A stretch of DNA of 64,000 nt from an uncultured Clostridia bacterium (lineage in GTDB: Bacteria > Bacillota > Clostridia > Oscillospirales > Ruminococcaceae), in NCBI GenBank assembly GCA_944387885.1, contig CALXGR010000001.1, positions 62,001 through 126,000 on the forward strand, read 5' to 3'. Shown one piece after another: positions 61,110-64,000 of this stretch. The first letter of the stretch is position 1, and each line of letters opens with the position of its first letter. The position numbers were made by a program, and so were the translations under genes. The notes under the pieces are model-generated. The model saw nothing but the letters and a program-made list of their open reading frames with translations. It searched no databases and was not told the DNA's origin.

Positions 61110-61625
61110 ATGAATTCTCTGCTTGCTTACGAAAAGACCCTCTATTTCACCGACCGGCGGGATTACTGGATCTGCCGCCTTACAGGAGATCAGAATTATT
61201 ATCTCTGGAAATATCAGATGTACCTTCGCAAAGAGGAAGCCGCCCGGACTCTTCTCGGGAAATTCTGGTACCGCCGCCAAAAGAACCGGCTGGGAGCCAA
61301 GCTGGGGTTTGCCATCTGGGCGGGCAGCTGCGGCAAGGGTCTGCGCATCTGGCACCCTGGCTGTGTCATTATCAATGGCTACGCCAAACTGGGAGAAAAC
61401 TGCACCCTGCGGGGGCAGAACTGCATTGGCACCAACTCCAGCGATCCCCATACTGTTCCCAAAATCGGGAACGGAGTGGACATCGGAATGGGTGCTTCCG
61501 TTCTGGGAGACATCACCATCGCAGACGGCGTGACCATCGGTGCCGGAGCGGTAGTGGTCCACAGCTGTCTGGAGCCTGGTGCCACTTTGGTTGGCGTTCC
61601 CGCCAGACCTCTGAAAAAAGTTTAA
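61110..61625 (+). CDS. Serine acetyltransferase-like hexapeptide acyltransferase
   Basis: 171 residues. An N-terminal helical part (1-~70) is followed by a left-handed beta helix of hexapeptide repeats, with the SAT/LbH signature around IINGYAKLGENCTLRGQNCIG, the active-site-like HTVPKIGNGVDIGMGASVLGDI, and GVPARPLKKV at the end. It lacks the long N-terminal domain of true CysE. With glycosyltransferases downstream, an O-acetyltransferase for a surface glycan is more likely than cysteine synthesis. It lies 11 bp before the next gene. Confidence 0.82.
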   Translation: MNSLLAYEKTLYFTDRRDYWICRLTGDQNYYLWKYQMYLRKEEAARTLLGKFWYRRQKNRLGAKLGFAIWAGSCGKGLRIWHPGCVIINGYAKLGENCTLRGQNCIGTNSSDPHTVPKIGNGVDIGMGASVLGDITIADGVTIGAGAVVVHSCLEPGATLVGVPARPLKKV

Positions 61626-61636
61626 AGGAAGATTTT

Positions 61637-63001
61637 ATGAAAACCTCTTTTTTCAAAAATCCGGTTGTCCTTCTCCGGATCCTGGGCAGTCTTTTCCTGA
61701 CTGTCATCTACATTACCTGGTGGGCAGAACAGCCCGGGCTCTCCGCACCGGCTCAGCTGGCTTCCCTGGTCAGTTTGGGATTATTCTGGGGAATCGGCTG
61801 GCGGTTTGCTCCTGTCCTTGTCCGGTCCTGGACCCCTGGTCCTTCCCCCTCTGTCACGGTTTCTCCCCCGCCCCGCCGGGTCCTTTTAGGCATCTTTGGA
61901 AGTCTGTTGCTTTTTTGTGCCGGGATTTACCTCTGGGTCTATCTTCTCCGCCGGAGCGCAGGAACTCCCGGCAGCTTTCAGGAAACCCTTTCCTTCTGGA
62001 CCTGCCTGGACAGCGGTCATTTTCTGGACATTGCCCGAGACTGGTATCTTTCCCAGGGAGACTGGGACCGCCTGGTCCAGCTGGTCTTTCTTCCCGGATA
62101 TCCGTTGGCCATCCGTTTGGCGGCTCTGGTCACCGGGGATTATCTGATAGGAGCCATTGCGGTTTCCTGGCTTGCTTTTGCGGCATCCGGATGCCTGCTC
62201 TATCTTTTGGTCCGGCTGGACTGCTCCCACTCCACCGCAATCTGGAGCGTAGTCTTTCTCTGTCTTGCTCCCGGCTCCTTTTTCTTTGCCGCTCCTATGA
62301 GCGAAAGCCTGTTTTTGCTTCTCTGTCTGGGATGTCTTTATCTGGCCCGGACCGGTCATTGGTGGACGGCCTGTCTGCTGGGCGGAATGGCTGCTTTCAC
62401 CCGCACCCTGGCTGTTTCCCTGGTGGTCCCTCTTCTCTTCGAGTTAATAATCGAGTTTACCCATCCCCCCCGCCACAGTCTGGTTCCTCCCCGTCCCGGG
62501 CAGGTCATCAGCCGCCTGATTCCTTTGGCTCTGGTGCCCCTTGGGTTTGGTCTTTATTGTCTTATCAATTATCAGGTAGCAGGTGATCCCTTTCAGTTTT
62601 TGGAGTATCAGCGGGTCCACTGGAACAATGAAACCGGCTGGTTTTTTGATACTGCCGGCTACCATATCGACCTGGTGCTGAGAGGCCTGAAAGAGAACCT
62701 GCATGATGCCCTGGGGCTTTGGATTCCCAACTTCCTTGCCTGTCTGTGCAGTTTGGGAATCACTTTGGTCGGGGTAAAAAAGCTGCGTCCCAGCTACACC
62801 GCCTGGTTCATGGTCTACTTTTTCCTTTGCGCCGGAGTGACCTGGCTCATCAGCGCTCCCCGTTACATGGTTGCCTTCTTTCCCCTTTCCATCATTGCAG
62901 CGCAATTTTCTTCCCGCCTGCGCTGGGCGACGCTCCCCCTTCTTTTTTTGACAGGGACCTTTTATCTAACAGCCTTTGCCCTTCGGTGGCAGGTGTGGTA
63001 A
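61637..63001 (+). CDS. Multi-pass mannosyltransferase-like glycosyltransferase (PIG-V/GT-C type)
   Basis: 454 residues with about ten hydrophobic helices. The first extracytoplasmic loop carries CLDSGHFLDIARDWYLSQG and the later helices have FFAAPMSESLFLLLCL, which are the hallmarks of PIG-V-like mannosyltransferases (GT-C fold using a polyprenyl-phosphate sugar). The sugar and acceptor are unknown. The start ATG follows AAAGGA. It is co-transcribed with the acetyltransferase. Confidence 0.82.
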   Translation: MKTSFFKNPVVLLRILGSLFLTVIYITWWAEQPGLSAPAQLASLVSLGLFWGIGWRFAPVLVRSWTPGPSPSVTVSPPPRRVLLGIFGSLLLFCAGIYLWVYLLRRSAGTPGSFQETLSFWTCLDSGHFLDIARDWYLSQGDWDRLVQLVFLPGYPLAIRLAALVTGDYLIGAIAVSWLAFAASGCLLYLLVRLDCSHSTAIWSVVFLCLAPGSFFFAAPMSESLFLLLCLGCLYLARTGHWWTACLLGGMAAFTRTLAVSLVVPLLFELIIEFTHPPRHSLVPPRPGQVISRLIPLALVPLGFGLYCLINYQVAGDPFQFLEYQRVHWNNETGWFFDTAGYHIDLVLRGLKENLHDALGLWIPNFLACLCSLGITLVGVKKLRPSYTAWFMVYFFLCAGVTWLISAPRYMVAFFPLSIIAAQFSSRLRWATLPLLFLTGTFYLTAFALRWQVW

Positions 63002-63012
63002 ATATCCACTTG

Positions 63013-63051
63013 AACAGTCTGAAGTCCTTCTTGGATTTCAGACTGTTTTTC
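63013..63051 (+). terminator. Terminator after the PIG-V-like gene
   Basis: Stem AACAGTCTGAA/TTCAGACTGTT with a 13-base loop, followed by TTT then CTTT. Confidence 0.85.
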
Positions 63052-63073
63052 TTTCCGCATATAGGGGATTTGA

Positions 63074-63102
63074 TTGCCAAAAGAAGTATTTTCCTATATA
63101 AT
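63074..63102 (+). promoter_or_regulatory. Promoter for the GT4 glycosyltransferase
   Basis: -35 TTGCCA (63074-63079), 17-bp spacer, consensus -10 TATAAT (63097-63102). Confidence 0.8.
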
Positions 63103-63139
63103 AGGTAATGATTATATCTAAAAGGAGGCGGAGTCGGTC

Positions 63140-64000
63140 ATGGAGCCCATTCGTGTGTTGCAGATTATGCCTGCCATGAACGCAGGCGGGATGGAAAGCT
63201 TCGTCATGAACGTCTACCGGACCATCGACCGGGAGAAGGTTCAGTTTGACTTCCTCTACCATTACGATATGCCCTGCTTTTTTGATGAGGAGATACGGGC
63301 TTTGGGCGGGCAGATCACCAAGCTCACCGTCCGGCAGGATAATAACCTGCCCCGGTATCTCTCCCAGCTGAAAAAGTTTTTCCTGGCCAATCCCCAGTAT
63401 CGGGTCATTCACGGCCATTACAGCGGCTTTGGCATGTTCTATAACCCCATTGCCGAAAAATGCGGCATTACCGTCCGGGCCGGGCACAGCCACAACACCA
63501 ATTATGAAAACAATCTGGTAGGCCGGCTGGACCGCCTTATGAGCAGCCGGTTCAGCGCCGGGCTGACCCATCGTTTTGCCTGCGGCATGGAAGCAGGCAA
63601 GGCCCTGTTCGGGGACAAGCCCTTTGTATTCCTTCCCAACGGGGTAGATGCTGCCGCCTTCGCTGCTCCCGACCCCCAGGGCCGGGAAGCCCTCCGCCGC
63701 CAATTGGGAGTGAAGGATGACGAAATTCTTTACGGTCATGTAGGCCGGTTCACCCAGCAGAAAAACCACAAATACCTCCTGGAAATCTTTGCCGCCCTTC
63801 TCAAAGTACAGCCTCAGGCAAGGCTGCTGCTGCTGGGTGAGGGTCAGCTTTTGGAGGAGATTCGCACCCTGGCCGCCCCCCTGGGAGACCGGGTGATTTT
63901 TGCGGGGGTCCAGTCCGACACTGCCGGGTATTACCGGGCCATGGATGCCTTCCTTCTGCCCAGCCTGTTTGAAGGGCTCCCGGTGGTGATGGTGGAGGCC
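63140..64000 (+). CDS. GT4-family glycosyltransferase (cut by window end)
   Basis: 287 codons are present, with no stop before the window end. GT-B fold: the N-terminal acceptor half begins VLQIMPAMNAGGMESFVMNVYR and has a GHYSGFGMF loop. The donor half has VGRFTQQKNH, LLGEGQLLEEI and the E-x7-E motif LFEGLPVVMVEA at the end of the window. These match capsule or exopolysaccharide GT4 enzymes. It starts behind AAAGGAGG with its own promoter, which suggests that a surface polysaccharide cluster continues beyond 64000. Confidence 0.92.
   Translation, partial: MEPIRVLQIMPAMNAGGMESFVMNVYRTIDREKVQFDFLYHYDMPCFFDEEIRALGGQITKLTVRQDNNLPRYLSQLKKFFLANPQYRVIHGHYSGFGMFYNPIAEKCGITVRAGHSHNTNYENNLVGRLDRLMSSRFSAGLTHRFACGMEAGKALFGDKPFVFLPNGVDAAAFAAPDPQGREALRRQLGVKDDEILYGHVGRFTQQKNHKYLLEIFAALLKVQPQARLLLLGEGQLLEEIRTLAAPLGDRVIFAGVQSDTAGYYRAMDAFLLPSLFEGLPVVMVEA

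Overview
The window reads as a stretch of a Clostridia (Firmicutes) chromosome, most plausibly a gut Oscillospiraceae-type organism. Supporting signs are a moderately high GC content (my estimate is high fifties in coding DNA), strong AGGAGG-type ribosome binding sites, heavy use of CGG for Arg, a perfect CIRCE element, an RNase J-rplI-dnaB-tilS-hpt-ftsH block, a Gram-positive dcw cluster with a PASTA-type transpeptidase, and a YtrA-type GntR regulator. This placement is inferred from gene content and style only. About 55 protein genes and six tRNA genes are supported. Almost all are core housekeeping genes, so the window is mainly ordinary backbone with a few accessory patches.

Layout. 1-2139: start of rnr (cut by the window edge), secG, and an AT-rich accessory gene with TM2 and PH-like domains. 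2225-6470: parE-parC topoisomerase pair. 6612-15589: one long minus-strand operon, rnj-rplI-dnaB-tilS-hpt-ftsH plus a zinc-ribbon membrane gene, driven by one strong promoter and a structured leader. 15621-17256: rnhA-mnmA. 17255-19325: lysA, a membrane protein, and tRNA-Asp/tRNA-Thr. 19400-21183: GntR regulator with its membrane partner and a palindromic operator. 21235-21790: tRNA-Trp followed by a scarred, hairpin-rich region carrying a duplicate of the tRNA 3' end. 21823-24814: small genes and CIRCE-controlled htpG. 24820-28720: HAD phosphatase, prfB, RING-like membrane protein, galU. 28754-30047: rpsF-ssb-rpsR with a probable ribosomal-protein leader. 30048-34256: a CydDC-like ABC exporter pair with a YgbA-type and a DUF454 gene, behind two MarR/SlyA-like palindromes. 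34361-38993: FeoA-FeoB fusion, rubrerythrin, BrnQ.

39045-49306 is the dcw cell wall and division cluster, in transcription order mraZ-rsmH-ftsL-PBP-murF-mraY-ftsW-murG-ftsQ, with murE, murD, ftsA and ftsZ absent. 49434-52686 holds a coiled-coil protein, rsmD, uvrC and HPr. 52917-56651 is the SRP/ribosome maturation operon ylxM-ffh-rpsP-khpA-rimM-trmD. 56682-57069 is a tRNA-Arg/His/Gln cluster. 57139-61045 is a three-gene ABC system (ATPase, large surface protein, FtsX/MacB-type permease). 61063-64000 opens what looks like a surface glycan cluster (acetyltransferase, PIG-V-like mannosyltransferase, GT4 glycosyltransferase cut by the window end).

I do not see a clear undescribed defence or mobile system, and no CRISPR array. 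The best leads are the structured RNA leader of rnj, the tRNA-Trp scar with interleaved inverted repeats, the ABC system with its unusual surface partner, and the repeated arrangement in which an intrinsic terminator sits directly before a downstream gene (secG/rnr, HPr/uvrC, khpA/rimM, tRNA-His/tRNA-Gln).
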